NCBI GenBank assembly: GCA_945878355.1
Contig: CAMCTC010000024.1
Coordinates: forward strand, 1-51,859
DNA length: 51,859 nt
Direction of reading: 5' to 3'
Source of the DNA: Bordetella parapertussis
Lineage (GTDB): Bacteria > Pseudomonadota > Gammaproteobacteria > Burkholderiales > Burkholderiaceae_C
Shown here: positions 9,702-18,075 of the stretch, in pieces
Layout: every line of letters starts with the position of its first letter
How positions within the stretch are numbered: position 1 is the stretch's first letter
Made by a program: the position numbers and the translations under genes
The notes under the pieces: generated by a model
Database searches by the model: none
What the model saw: the letters and a program-made list of their open reading frames with translations, nothing else
Told to the model about the DNA's origin: nothing

Positions 9702-10421
9702 ATGTCACTTGACCCCCTCGCACCGCAGTCTCCAGCGTCGGATCAGCCAGCACCAGCCGATGCATGGCAAAGCCCAAACGTCTGGCAGCGGCGACCGCTG
9801 CCCGGGTCGATCACGCCCGGCCGCCCGGAACATGCACAGGCTGCGGCGCAACTGATTGTCAGCACCGACGAACACCTCTTCAAGTTCTGCGGCGGCGGCA
9901 CGCTGGACGCCTGGCTCGAATTGGCGCAAGCCGAATGGCGCGCCATTGACGGGATTTACTCGCATCGATTCGCCAAGGTCTTGGAGATTGACGAGGCCGT
10001 CAAAGCGCTGGTCTTGGCATTTCCCTCACAAGCCGGCGCAGCCGCGCTCGATTGGCGGATGACGAATTCCCGGCAAGCGATGGCGGCTCAACAGTGGCAG
10101 GAGGTTTTTGACCGGTTCACCCAGATCGGGCCCATCCTGTTCGCGCCAGCCCCGGAACACAGCTACTACATCCAGAACATCGCCGTCGCACCCGAGTTGA
10201 AGGGGCAGGGCATCGGGCGGGCGCTGCTGGATCTGGTCGTTGAATGCGCCCGATCAGAGGGCTTCAACAGCCTCACGCTGGATGTCGACGCGACGACGCC
10301 TGCGGTGAGTTTTTATCAAAAGATGGGCTTCATCACAACCCAGGCCGTCGAACTGCCACCGCTGGGCATGAACCCCCACCTGCGAATGGCCATGTCCCTC
10401 CAGCCATCTGACATTCGCTAA
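9702..10421 (+). CDS. GNAT family N-acetyltransferase
   Basis: A 239-residue protein. The acetyl-CoA binding motif A is clear at about residues 163-180 (NIAVAPELKGQGIGRALL), followed by motif B (TPAVSFYQKMGF). The N-terminal 40 residues are Pro/Ala/Gln-rich and probably not part of the domain, so the true start could lie a little downstream. Acts in the cytosol on an unidentified amine or N-terminus. It is convergent with the EAL-HDOD gene, 12 bp apart. Confidence 0.85.
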   Translation: MSLDPLAPQSPASDQPAPADAWQSPNVWQRRPLPGSITPGRPEHAQAAAQLIVSTDEHLFKFCGGGTLDAWLELAQAEWRAIDGIYSHRFAKVLEIDEAVKALVLAFPSQAGAAALDWRMTNSRQAMAAQQWQEVFDRFTQIGPILFAPAPEHSYYIQNIAVAPELKGQGIGRALLDLVVECARSEGFNSLTLDVDATTPAVSFYQKMGFITTQAVELPPLGMNPHLRMAMSLQPSDIR

Positions 10422-10433
10422 GCCGCCACCCAA

Positions 10434-11753
10434 TCAGTCGCCGAGCGTCTCAGCCCAGGACAGCGCTTGCAAATGCGCCTTGTTGACCTGGTGTCGATCC
10501 AGCGCCAGCGCCGACGCCAAGCGCGCGATCTCCGCACTGTCCCCGCTCTCGCAGGCCAGCGTCAACTCAAGAAATGATGCCAACGGCCCGCTATGGTGCA
10601 GCAAGGCATCACTGACATTGGCCGGCAAGGACAGATTGACCAAGGCGGATTCCATCGTCATGCTCAGCATCGTGTCGAGCAGCGAAAACACCCCGACCAC
10701 AAACGCGCTGTCAGCTTCTTCGTTCGATAGAAGCTGCGCCGTCAACAGCTCCATCAAACGCCCGCGGATCACGGCGGTGGCCCCAACCGCCTGCGGCGTT
10801 CCCCCGAGATGGGCATTGGTCATCAGCAACGCAGCCCATTTGAAGAGGCGCTTGTGCCCCAGCAGCATCACGGCATGGCGGAATGAAGTGACTTCGGTTC
10901 GCATGCCGAAACCGGCGGAATTGATGAAACGAAGCAGGATGAAAGACAAGGTGGGCTCGTGCTTGAAGAGCTCTTCGATCTCTTCGTCGCTGGCCTGTTG
11001 TCGCACCATGTTGATCAACTGCAGAATCGAAGCTTGCGCGGGTCGCACCTTCTGGGCCGGCGCCAGCACGAGCTGCGCAAACCACTGCCCTTGAAACAAC
11101 GGAAAACCCGCAGTGCTCGCTTGAGCATGCTGCTGGGCAGTTTCAACATTCTCGGCAATCAAGATCGCATTGGTCTTGGATTTCGCCAGCTTCACCAACG
11201 CACCCAAAGCCTCGACCTCGACCGCCGACAGGTCGAACTTGATGAACGATGCCAGCGGCACCCAGGACTCGTAAGCTGGCGTCAACACCGAGTCGTCAAA
11301 AGCAAACCGGAAACCGCAGCGCCTGATGGCCTGCAGGCTCGCCAGGCGCTGCTGTATCAACTCGTCAGGCGCTTCCGGCAGCGCAAGGACCTCGAGCACC
11401 ATGTTGCCCTGGGTGACAAGCTCAAGATCCCTAGAGTCCAGGCTGTCGTGACTGCAACTGATGAAAATGGTCTTTTGACCCGCCACCGCCTTGTTGTTCG
11501 TGAGCGTCAGCACCTTGAGAAGCAGCAGCGCATCGGCGGCGGCTGCAGACTCATCGGCGGGGTCCATGTGGTCAGAGAGCGTGTAGCCAAAGACCTCTTG
11601 CTTGCCATTCAATATGGCTCGACGCGCAATGACCGAAGCTTTGGCTGCGCCTGCCGACGACGGGGAAGAGGGTGATGGGGGCAAGGGGCGAGTCGGCAGG
11701 TAGATTTCAATAAGGCGCTGGAAGTTCGCTCGCGAACATCCCGACAGCCGCAC
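10434..11753 (-). CDS. EAL-HDOD signalling protein with degenerate EAL domain
   Basis: A 439-residue cytosolic protein of the YuxH architecture. Residues from about 38 to 235 form an EAL-like domain (VIARRAILNGKQEVFGYTL; FRFAFDDSVL; FIKFDLSAVE; LIAENVET), and about 240-435 an HDOD domain (LLRFINSAGFGMRTEVTSFRHAVMLLG). The catalytic EAL/ELL and the DDFG loop of active c-di-GMP phosphodiesterases are replaced (GYTLSDH, FDDS), so it probably lacks enzymatic activity and works as a protein scaffold or sensor (inference from the family). The frame opens with GTG; other starts upstream of residue 35 are possible. It lies downstream of, and parallel to, the biosynthetic cassette, 191 bp away. Confidence 0.85.
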   Translation of the reverse strand: MRLSGCSRANFQRLIEIYLPTRPLPPSPSSPSSAGAAKASVIARRAILNGKQEVFGYTLSDHMDPADESAAAADALLLLKVLTLTNNKAVAGQKTIFISCSHDSLDSRDLELVTQGNMVLEVLALPEAPDELIQQRLASLQAIRRCGFRFAFDDSVLTPAYESWVPLASFIKFDLSAVEVEALGALVKLAKSKTNAILIAENVETAQQHAQASTAGFPLFQGQWFAQLVLAPAQKVRPAQASILQLINMVRQQASDEEIEELFKHEPTLSFILLRFINSAGFGMRTEVTSFRHAVMLLGHKRLFKWAALLMTNAHLGGTPQAVGATAVIRGRLMELLTAQLLSNEEADSAFVVGVFSLLDTMLSMTMESALVNLSLPANVSDALLHHSGPLASFLELTLACESGDSAEIARLASALALDRHQVNKAHLQALSWAETLGD

Positions 11754-11886
11754 GACTTAAGTCAGGCGCCACGCCAATCGCCGAAGCTGACCCTGACAGA
11801 ACGTCAAGATCCAGCGTCGGGCAGAAGTGCGCCAAGGCAGCGGCTGATCAGCCGGGCAGACAGCACCAGTCCCTAGCCGAATAACT

Positions 11887-11920
11887 CAGTCGATGATGAC
11901 AAACACAGGCATCATCACTG
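11887..11920 (-). terminator. Possible terminator hairpin after the cassette
   Basis: An imperfect inverted repeat pairs CAGT-GATGATG with CATCATC-ACTG (one bulged base) around an 11-base loop, 25 bp past the stop of the transglutaminase-like gene. No long U-run follows on the minus strand, so rho-independent termination would be weak. Nothing else is visible in the 191-bp gap. Confidence 0.4.
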
Positions 11921-11944
11921 TGGGCAATTCTAGCAACTTGCGTC

Positions 11945-12622
11945 TCAAAGCTCCTGGCCGACGATGCTCCACTCGTTGAGCGTCAATCGAAAGCCTCTCC
12001 AGTTCAACTGCGACCCACAGGTCACTGGATCGGTGTCATATCGAATGACCCTGATCGCGACGATCGAGTCGTGCCCGAACAACGGCGCGCCATCCGAAAA
12101 TGTTTCAACTGTCGGATCCCAGACGCGTATGCCGGGGCCTTGGGCGTCAAGCACCGCGACGCACTCGTGGTAGACCAACGTGCCGCTGGTCCAATAGTCG
12201 CCGCCCTGGTAGCGCCAAAGATACTCAAAATCACGAACCATATTGATGTCGTAATTCTGGATCAGTTGCACACTCAAAGCCGGCTTGCCCACCGCCTTCA
12301 GGCTTTCCAGCGTCAAAGCGGCCAAGGTGCCGCAGTCTATGGTTTGGCGCTCCATGATCTGGCACCAATGAATCGGGCGCTCCAACGGGCCCCAATGCCA
12401 GCGCGCCCTGAGCCAAGGGGATGGCAATCCGGCAATCGCATGGTTCACTCGCGACTGGCCGTTGAGCCAGTCACGGGCTATGCGGCAACAGGCATCCGGA
12501 TGCGACTGGATGACGGTCGGGCTGAGCGGTTTGAATTTCGTCAAAGCGGCCTGAATGGCGGCATCGCCAGGCGCCGCATCGGTCATTCTTGCCAAATTCA
12601 GTGTATTAAGCCTGTCGTTCAT
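11945..12622 (-). CDS. Transglutaminase-like Cys-His-Asp protein (cassette gene 3)
   Basis: A 225-residue protein with no signal peptide. A putative catalytic triad is seen as Cys97 (RQTIDCGTLAAL), His152 (TLVYHECVAVL) and Asp169 (IRVWDPTVETF), with C-H and H-D spacings typical of the transglutaminase/NlpC-like papain fold. Such proteins hydrolyse or form amide bonds. The ATG at 12622 is chosen because GGGAG stands 5 bases upstream; the gene then overlaps the ATP-grasp/decarboxylase stop by 17 bp, which implies coupling. In context it may cyclise, transfer or trim the product of the ligase (inference). No named family recognised. Confidence 0.7.
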   Translation of the reverse strand: MNDRLNTLNLARMTDAAPGDAAIQAALTKFKPLSPTVIQSHPDACCRIARDWLNGQSRVNHAIAGLPSPWLRARWHWGPLERPIHWCQIMERQTIDCGTLAALTLESLKAVGKPALSVQLIQNYDINMVRDFEYLWRYQGGDYWTSGTLVYHECVAVLDAQGPGIRVWDPTVETFSDGAPLFGHDSIVAIRVIRYDTDPVTCGSQLNWRGFRLTLNEWSIVGQEL

Positions 12623-14891
12623 AAATGCTCCCAATACCAAACCGATAGCTCATGCTCGCTTCATAGGCGCCGGCATGCGAAAATATCAAGAAGTCGCCTT
12701 CGCGTGTTTCTGCTGGAATCAATATTCCGTTCGCTAGAATATCATGCTCCATGCATACCCGTCCGAGGATTCTGCCAACACCGCTCGTCAATTTCGTGAG
12801 CTTGCCACCGGGCGTCAAGTGATAAACATTGCGAGCAAAGTCGACGGCCAAGGGCAGCTCGGCCAGACAGGCATCCGCAACGACCTCATGGACATAACCC
12901 TCGCCGCGTCTTTCGAGCACCCTGGAAACCAAGACCTGCGACTGCTCGCAAATAGCCTTGCCGGGCTCGATGATGACTTCTTGAACATGGCTCAAGATAT
13001 TTTTGATATCGCCAAGCAAGGGGTCCAGGAGGTTAGCGACAAAGGGTGAAAAGCTTTCACTGGTCCAGCCGCCACCGATGTCGCAGATCTCTATCTTGCG
13101 TCCACAGATATTCTCAAGTGTTCTGGCTTGCTCCAAAAACGCCTGGGTTTGCTTGAGCCAAGATTTCTGTCCGGTAACACTGCTCTGGTGGTGTTGATGG
13201 ACACCGAAGCCGACCCCGGCGGGCAAATGTTCACGAACTGCAGCGGCGATCGCCTTGAACTGGTCCAAAGACTCCAGTTGAATGCCAAATCTGGAGTTCA
13301 CATCGAACGGTCGCAAGCGCAAGCCGATGTTCTTCGCCACCAGCGGCCTGAGCTTGCAAAGGCGCACGAATGATTCGAGGCTGTCGGCGAACACGACATG
13401 AATGGCTTGTCCTTCGAGATGTCTTTCGACCAACGGTACCGGTCCGTTGTAGACCATGTCCTCGAAACGAAAACCCACCTCGCGCGCCCAGAGCAACTCC
13501 TCCATGCTGATGCCTTCGGCTCGGAAGCCGGCCTTGAGTGCCGCCTCCATCAAGCGCCGATCAGGATTCGTCTTGATGCTGTAGGCCGGGCTCAGGCGAA
13601 CCGGTCGGCGCGCTGCCGCCAGCTTTTTCATCAACTTGAAAGGCGCGTCGACAGTATCTGCCAGGAAAACCCTATTCGGCGTCTGGAAATCTGATGGCTC
13701 ATTTTTCAGTACGGATTCTTTGAGCATTTTTGGCAGATATTTCTGCTCATGCTCAGTCAACTCTTCGTTGATTTTGAATTTCGCGCCCGGCGTCGCCGTC
13801 GGTGACAGCCGCTGCATCAGTTGCGGCAGTCCACCCGGGCTCGAACTGGACAGTTTGCCTGAGACCGCACCGCGCTTGGTTTCCCTGAAAGTGGGTGGCG
13901 CTGGCAACTGCATCTGGTTGAGCACCGGAATCTCAAGGACCAAACGCGTGAACTGCCGACCGGACGATGTTGCCGGAGCCGCCGCGATGCCGGAAACAGC
14001 TTCGATCAGCAGGCCTGGAAGATTGATGCCGGCCAATGTCGCGCCATGGATCCAGGCCGGGAAGCGGTAGTTCAAATCAATGAACCACAATTGCCCAGCC
14101 TCATCCCGTACAAACTCCAACTCGCCGCCGCCAGTCCAGTTCAGTTGTTGCGTGAAATTTTCAATGGCTTCAAACAAATCAGCCGGGCATTCGGTCACAT
14201 CGCCGGCCCAGCATTTACCTTCTGCCGTGATCTGCCGCTTCTCCATGAAAGCCGCACCCAGCAGTTTCCCTTGGTTTGCAGCGAACGCCACGGTGACGTC
14301 GAGACCGGAGATTTCACGTTGCAAGAAGAAACTCTCGCGACCCCAAGTTGTCAGGAGTTCAGCCCAAGTCGCCTGGAAATGCGGCCAGTTGTAAACTCGA
14401 CGCGCGTCCATGACCGGGCCTTTGAGCCACACTTTCCAGCCATGACTGACCGCAAAATTGTAGATGTCACGCGGGTCGGTGCTCAGGTCGATGAATTCCG
14501 GAACCTTGGCCGGCAGAATTTCAGAAACTTTCTCAAACGGTTTGACCGTGCGGTCAAAAGTCTCTGCAGAAGGAATCAGAACTGACTTTATTCCGGCATT
14601 GGCCAACCAGCGCGCCTCAAGATCCGACGCCGGCAGAAAATACCCACCCGCTGTCGCGAGACGATGACGAATCTGCTCCAGATGCAAGGGCAAATCAAGA
14701 TCGCTCCAGGGCCGCGTGATCCAGACCTCGTCAAAGAACTGGCTGTGCAGTCCGCTCGAGAACGCTGATTGGTCTTTGCCAATCAAGAAGCAATCTGGAT
14801 AAGCTGCTTTGAGAGACCTTGCGATGCCGATGCCAGGCGCCGGATTGACACCGGTATGGCAGGATGAGATCGTTATATTGAGAGGCTTCAT
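12606..14891 (-). CDS. ATP-grasp ligase fused to PLP-dependent decarboxylase (cassette gene 2)
   Basis: A 761-residue two-domain enzyme. Residues 1 to about 320 are a CarB/carnosine-synthase-like ATP-grasp ligase: N-terminal APGIGIARSL, metal/nucleotide segment with Glu257 and Glu259 (GGGELEFVRD) and Asp272/Asn274 (WFIDLNYRFPAW). After a linker, about 410-755 are a fold-III decarboxylase of the LysA/ornithine type: Schiff-base Lys440 (AYSIKTNP), FGVHQHHQSS, glycine loop ICDIGGGW, EPGKAICEQ, Cys713 and Asp717 (GRVCMEHD) and YEASMSYRFG. All key residues are present in both halves. Start: the ATG at 14891 opens the Rossmann-like first strand; an earlier TTG would add 23 unlikely residues. The fusion suggests that a decarboxylated amino acid is joined to a carboxylate as an amide (inference). 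Confidence 0.85.
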   Translation of the reverse strand: MKPLNITISSCHTGVNPAPGIGIARSLKAAYPDCFLIGKDQSAFSSGLHSQFFDEVWITRPWSDLDLPLHLEQIRHRLATAGGYFLPASDLEARWLANAGIKSVLIPSAETFDRTVKPFEKVSEILPAKVPEFIDLSTDPRDIYNFAVSHGWKVWLKGPVMDARRVYNWPHFQATWAELLTTWGRESFFLQREISGLDVTVAFAANQGKLLGAAFMEKRQITAEGKCWAGDVTECPADLFEAIENFTQQLNWTGGGELEFVRDEAGQLWFIDLNYRFPAWIHGATLAGINLPGLLIEAVSGIAAAPATSSGRQFTRLVLEIPVLNQMQLPAPPTFRETKRGAVSGKLSSSSPGGLPQLMQRLSPTATPGAKFKINEELTEHEQKYLPKMLKESVLKNEPSDFQTPNRVFLADTVDAPFKLMKKLAAARRPVRLSPAYSIKTNPDRRLMEAALKAGFRAEGISMEELLWAREVGFRFEDMVYNGPVPLVERHLEGQAIHVVFADSLESFVRLCKLRPLVAKNIGLRLRPFDVNSRFGIQLESLDQFKAIAAAVREHLPAGVGFGVHQHHQSSVTGQKSWLKQTQAFLEQARTLENICGRKIEICDIGGGWTSESFSPFVANLLDPLLGDIKNILSHVQEVIIEPGKAICEQSQVLVSRVLERRGEGYVHEVVADACLAELPLAVDFARNVYHLTPGGKLTKLTSGVGRILGRVCMEHDILANGILIPAETREGDFLIFSHAGAYEASMSYRFGIGSIYERQA

Positions 14892-14976
14892 ACTGTCTTG
14901 AACTGTTCTTGCGATCGGATGGCGCGGCCTTTGCCGGCCGGCTGCTATAGCTGGCATCAAAACTGTCTGGCAGCGC

Positions 14977-17166
14977 TCACTGCCGAAGTTTTATATACTC
15001 ATCCAACTCTTCGAGCAACTCGGGGTTGTTTTGGACCAGCGTCATGAAGTGGGTTCTGTTCAAGCTCAGACAGGTCGATTTCTTGCGGGCCCGAACGGTG
15101 GCACTGCGCGGCACATGCTTGATCACTGCGATCTCGCCGAAATGGTCACCTTCATCGAGAATCGCAATCCTGCTTTCATGCCCTTCTGAATCGACTTTCA
15201 GCACATCCAGACTGCCGCGGAAAATGATGTAGAACTTTTCACTCAAATCACCTTGCTTCATCAGCACGGCGCCTTCCTCGAAGTCCTCGAGGATGAAATT
15301 GGAAGCAATGCTGGCGAGCTGGTCCAAGTTCACTTTCGAGAAGATCGGAATCGATTTCAACCGTTCCGGTGTCACCCTGACCGAACCGTCCGCCGCGGTC
15401 GACACGCCGGTTTGCTTGTCCCACATCTGGCTGTAAAGACCGCGCTTTTCGAGCAACTCGTAATGGTTGCCCTGCTCGGCGATCTGCCCTTGGTCGAGAA
15501 CGAAAATCTTGTCAAAGCGTTGCACCGAGTTCAGACGGTGCGTGACCATGATGACGGTTCGGCCGTGGGCCAGTTGCTCGATCGAGTGGTTGATCGATGC
15601 TTCAGTGCTCGGGTCCAAGGCTGAGGTCGGCTCATCGAGCAGCAGCATCGAGGGGTTTCTGATGAGCGCACGGGCAATTGCAATACGTTGCCTCTGACCA
15701 CCTGAGAGAAACCCACCATTCTCACCGACAAGCGTGCTGTAGCCATACGGCAAGGCACAGATGAAATCGTGGATCTCGGCCTTGCGGGCGGCTTCCTCGA
15801 CTTCCTCCTGGGTCGCATCGAGTTTGCCGACAAGAATATTTTCAGCAATACTGGCGTTGATCAGGTAGGCGTCCTGCATTACCACACCCATCTGCCCACG
15901 CAGCGACTCTTGGGTCGCATCCCGAATGTCAGTGCCATCGATCGTCAGCGTGCCCGAGGACGGGTCAAAGAAGCGCATGATCAGGTTGACCATCGTGCTC
16001 TTGCCCGAGCCGCTGCCCCCGACCAAGGCCACCGAGGTGCCGGCTTTGATCGAGCAAGTCAGATCCTTCAGAATAGGAAATTCTTTGGTATAGCCGAAGT
16101 CGACATTTTGGAAATGAATTTCAGAGGTGAAGACCGGCAGCGTGATCGCATCCGGGCGGTCGACCACTTCGATCTCGGCGGTTATCAAATCGTTGACCCG
16201 CCTGACCTTCTGCGATGCAGCCATGACGACCGCATACAGACTGGACGCGGAACTGGCGCCGGCCGCCACGCTGCCCAGCAGGCCGATGCAACCGAAAAAC
16301 GAGCCAATCGACAAGCCGCCATTGATCACCAGCGCGGCACCCGCACCGACGATCGTCACCAATATGACATTGACACCGTACAGTGATGACAGCGGTATCA
16401 GGCTGGCATAAAAGCCGAAACCAGTAGACGCCCTCATCAGGTTGTTGTTGCTGATCGAGAACTTGCGAATGCTTTCCTTTTCAGTGCCCAGAGCGCGAAT
16501 GATGGGGCGCGAATGCAGGGATTCCTGAAGCACGCCCAGCATGCCTGATTCGAAACCTATTTTCTGGTAAATGAGGCCGTCAACCCGGGGCCCCAACACC
16601 TTGCCGCTGATGAAGCTCAATGGCACCAGCATGGCGGTCACGATCGCGATTCGCCAATCGACGATCGCAATCGTCAGCAAGCATCCGAAGACAACCAAGA
16701 CGCATTCGATCAGTGCCGGCAAGGCCCTGACGTAGGCTGCTTCGATGGACGCAAATTCAAGCGAAAAGCGCGACAGCAAATCAGACGAATCAACCTTCAT
16801 GAAATAGCTTGACGAGAGCCTGTTGAGCTGCTCGAACATCTGGGCCCGCAGGTCTCGCATGACCTTGCTACCGACATCAGAGGCCAAGCGGGCCTGGGCC
16901 ACCGCGGCCAGTCCGCAGACGACAAATAGCACCAGCAAACCGACCATTATCTTGACCAGCAAATCAATATTCTTGAATGGTATGACGGTATCGAAAATTG
17001 TCCTGAAACCCAAAGGATAGGTCACATAGAGGCCAACTTGCAATAGTATGCAAACGCCGATCAGGAGGCAGCTTGGAACATAAGGTTTCAGCAGCACGCC
17101 GAACCACGCCACTAGCCCAATGATTCCGCTAGTGTCAATCGGTTTGGCAATATTTTTTGAATGCAT
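14977..17166 (-). CDS. ABC exporter with C-terminal cyclic-nucleotide-binding domain (cassette gene 1)
   Basis: A 729-residue half-transporter in one chain: type I exporter membrane domain (about residues 15-310, six hydrophobic segments), nucleotide-binding domain with Walker A GGSGSGKST (Lys389), signature [15 protein letters not shown], Walker B MLLLDEPTSALD and switch His (VTHRL), then a cNMP-binding domain (about 600-720) with an intact phosphate-binding cassette FGEIAVIKHVPRSATV including the Glu and Arg that contact cAMP/cGMP. No C39 peptidase domain. The ATG at 17166 has AGGAG 10 bases upstream; the longer frame is unlikely. First gene of the cassette, 85 bp before the ATP-grasp fusion; probably exports its product. 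The regulatory domain suggests gating by a cyclic nucleotide (inference). Confidence 0.9.
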   Translation of the reverse strand: MHSKNIAKPIDTSGIIGLVAWFGVLLKPYVPSCLLIGVCILLQVGLYVTYPLGFRTIFDTVIPFKNIDLLVKIMVGLLVLFVVCGLAAVAQARLASDVGSKVMRDLRAQMFEQLNRLSSSYFMKVDSSDLLSRFSLEFASIEAAYVRALPALIECVLVVFGCLLTIAIVDWRIAIVTAMLVPLSFISGKVLGPRVDGLIYQKIGFESGMLGVLQESLHSRPIIRALGTEKESIRKFSISNNNLMRASTGFGFYASLIPLSSLYGVNVILVTIVGAGAALVINGGLSIGSFFGCIGLLGSVAAGASSASSLYAVVMAASQKVRRVNDLITAEIEVVDRPDAITLPVFTSEIHFQNVDFGYTKEFPILKDLTCSIKAGTSVALVGGSGSGKSTMVNLIMRFFDPSSGTLTIDGTDIRDATQESLRGQMGVVMQDAYLINASIAENILVGKLDATQEEVEEAARKAEIHDFICALPYGYSTLVGENGGFLSGGQRQRIAIARALIRNPSMLLLDEPTSALDPSTEASINHSIEQLAHGRTVIMVTHRLNSVQRFDKIFVLDQGQIAEQGNHYELLEKRGLYSQMWDKQTGVSTAADGSVRVTPERLKSIPIFSKVNLDQLASIASNFILEDFEEGAVLMKQGDLSEKFYIIFRGSLDVLKVDSEGHESRIAILDEGDHFGEIAVIKHVPRSATVRARKKSTCLSLNRTHFMTLVQNNPELLEELDEYIKLRQ

Positions 17167-17355
17167 ACTGAGTTCGCTCCTGAATACCATTAAAACCGCT
17201 GCTATTGCCCAATCTTGATCGGCAACAGTCGAAGCGGGGCCTAACGGGTAAAACAATCAAATCGCCCGGAATGAACTGGGCGCCAGCGACGCCCGACAGC
17301 CAACGCTCGAAGAGCTGCGCGTGCCTGCCAAACCCGCATTGGCGTTTTCACTACT

Positions 17356-17586
17356 TTAATCGCTTTTCGCGAATCGGTGATCTCTACCAAGCTTGTGTCG
17401 CTTGCCCAACGGCTCGCACAACTTGCGCATGTTAGCGGCGCCACTCCGCCCAAGCTTGCTGAACCTTGCATTTACCGATGCAACTGCGTTTAGTGCCTGA
17501 AATCCCAGATTTGGCCGGCAGTGACGCGATGCGATGGCACTGTCGCCAGCCTCAAGATCGATCTCATTTGCTGTTTTTTCAATCAT
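17356..17586 (-). CDS. Possible small protein or precursor peptide
   Basis: A 76-codon frame starting ATG and lying 190 bp upstream of the exporter in the same direction. The product begins MIEKTANEIDLEAGDSAIAS (acidic), and turns basic in its second half (KLGRSGAANMRKLCEPLGK). It has two cysteines. No clear Shine-Dalgarno is seen and I recognise no family. It is listed because a leader-like acidic N-terminus with a basic core, placed directly before an exporter and modifying enzymes, is what a ribosomal precursor would look like; the evidence is positional only and chance is a real alternative. Confidence 0.25.
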   Translation of the reverse strand: MIEKTANEIDLEAGDSAIASRHCRPNLGFQALNAVASVNARFSKLGRSGAANMRKLCEPLGKRHKLGRDHRFAKSD

Positions 17587-17842
17587 GACAATTACTTACG
17601 ACTTTTTTGTGACGACCCGCTTCGACCTCGGGCAAAGGCCTGGACCGGCTGGAAGCCCGCCCGGTGCGCCAGTGTCGACCCACGCAGCGCGCTGCCTCAG
17701 CACGCGACAAGCGAGGTCCGCCACGCCAAAGCGCAACGCCACGCCGCTCGACTCTGCTCAGGTTTTTCGGGATGAATCGAAGGAAACTCGTTCAGCATGA
17801 GGTCGTCGGCCTTGAATCTCGAAATCGAAATTCGAAAATATC

Positions 17843-17870
17843 ATTTTAATCACTTTGACAACTTTTTGAA
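17843..17870 (-). promoter_or_regulatory. Candidate sigma70 promoter facing the cassette
   Basis: On the minus strand TTCAAA (-35, bases 17870-17865) and TAAAAT (-10, 17848-17843) are 16 bp apart inside the A/T-rich block. If used, the exporter mRNA would have a leader of roughly 670 nt that contains the small frame 17586-17356. Similar A/T-rich matches can arise by chance. Confidence 0.35.
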
Positions 17871-18075
17871 GTGAATCGACAAGCGCACTAACTAAGCTTA
17901 TGGGGTCAGAAAGACCGCGGCACGGGATCGAATTGGCAAGCCATGCCCCAAGCTTTTCAAGCCATCGGGTCGGCCGGGACCGCAGGATTGGATTGACATC
18001 CATCGATGCCGGCAAGCGCAGCACCTGGGCCGCGTGCAAAAATTTGGCACCTGCATGCTCTGACTGCCAACGCCC

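Larger units (their letters stand above)
17167..18075. other. Long A/T-rich intergenic region before the cassette
   Basis: About 0.9 kb between two divergent genes with no convincing long gene. It contains one small minus-strand frame (17356-17586) and an A/T-rich block (about 17820-17895) that could hold promoters in both directions. On the plus strand TTGACA at 17855-17860 lacks a good -10 at standard spacing. Third-position bias typical of the neighbouring genes is missing. Nothing else recognised. Confidence 0.6.
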
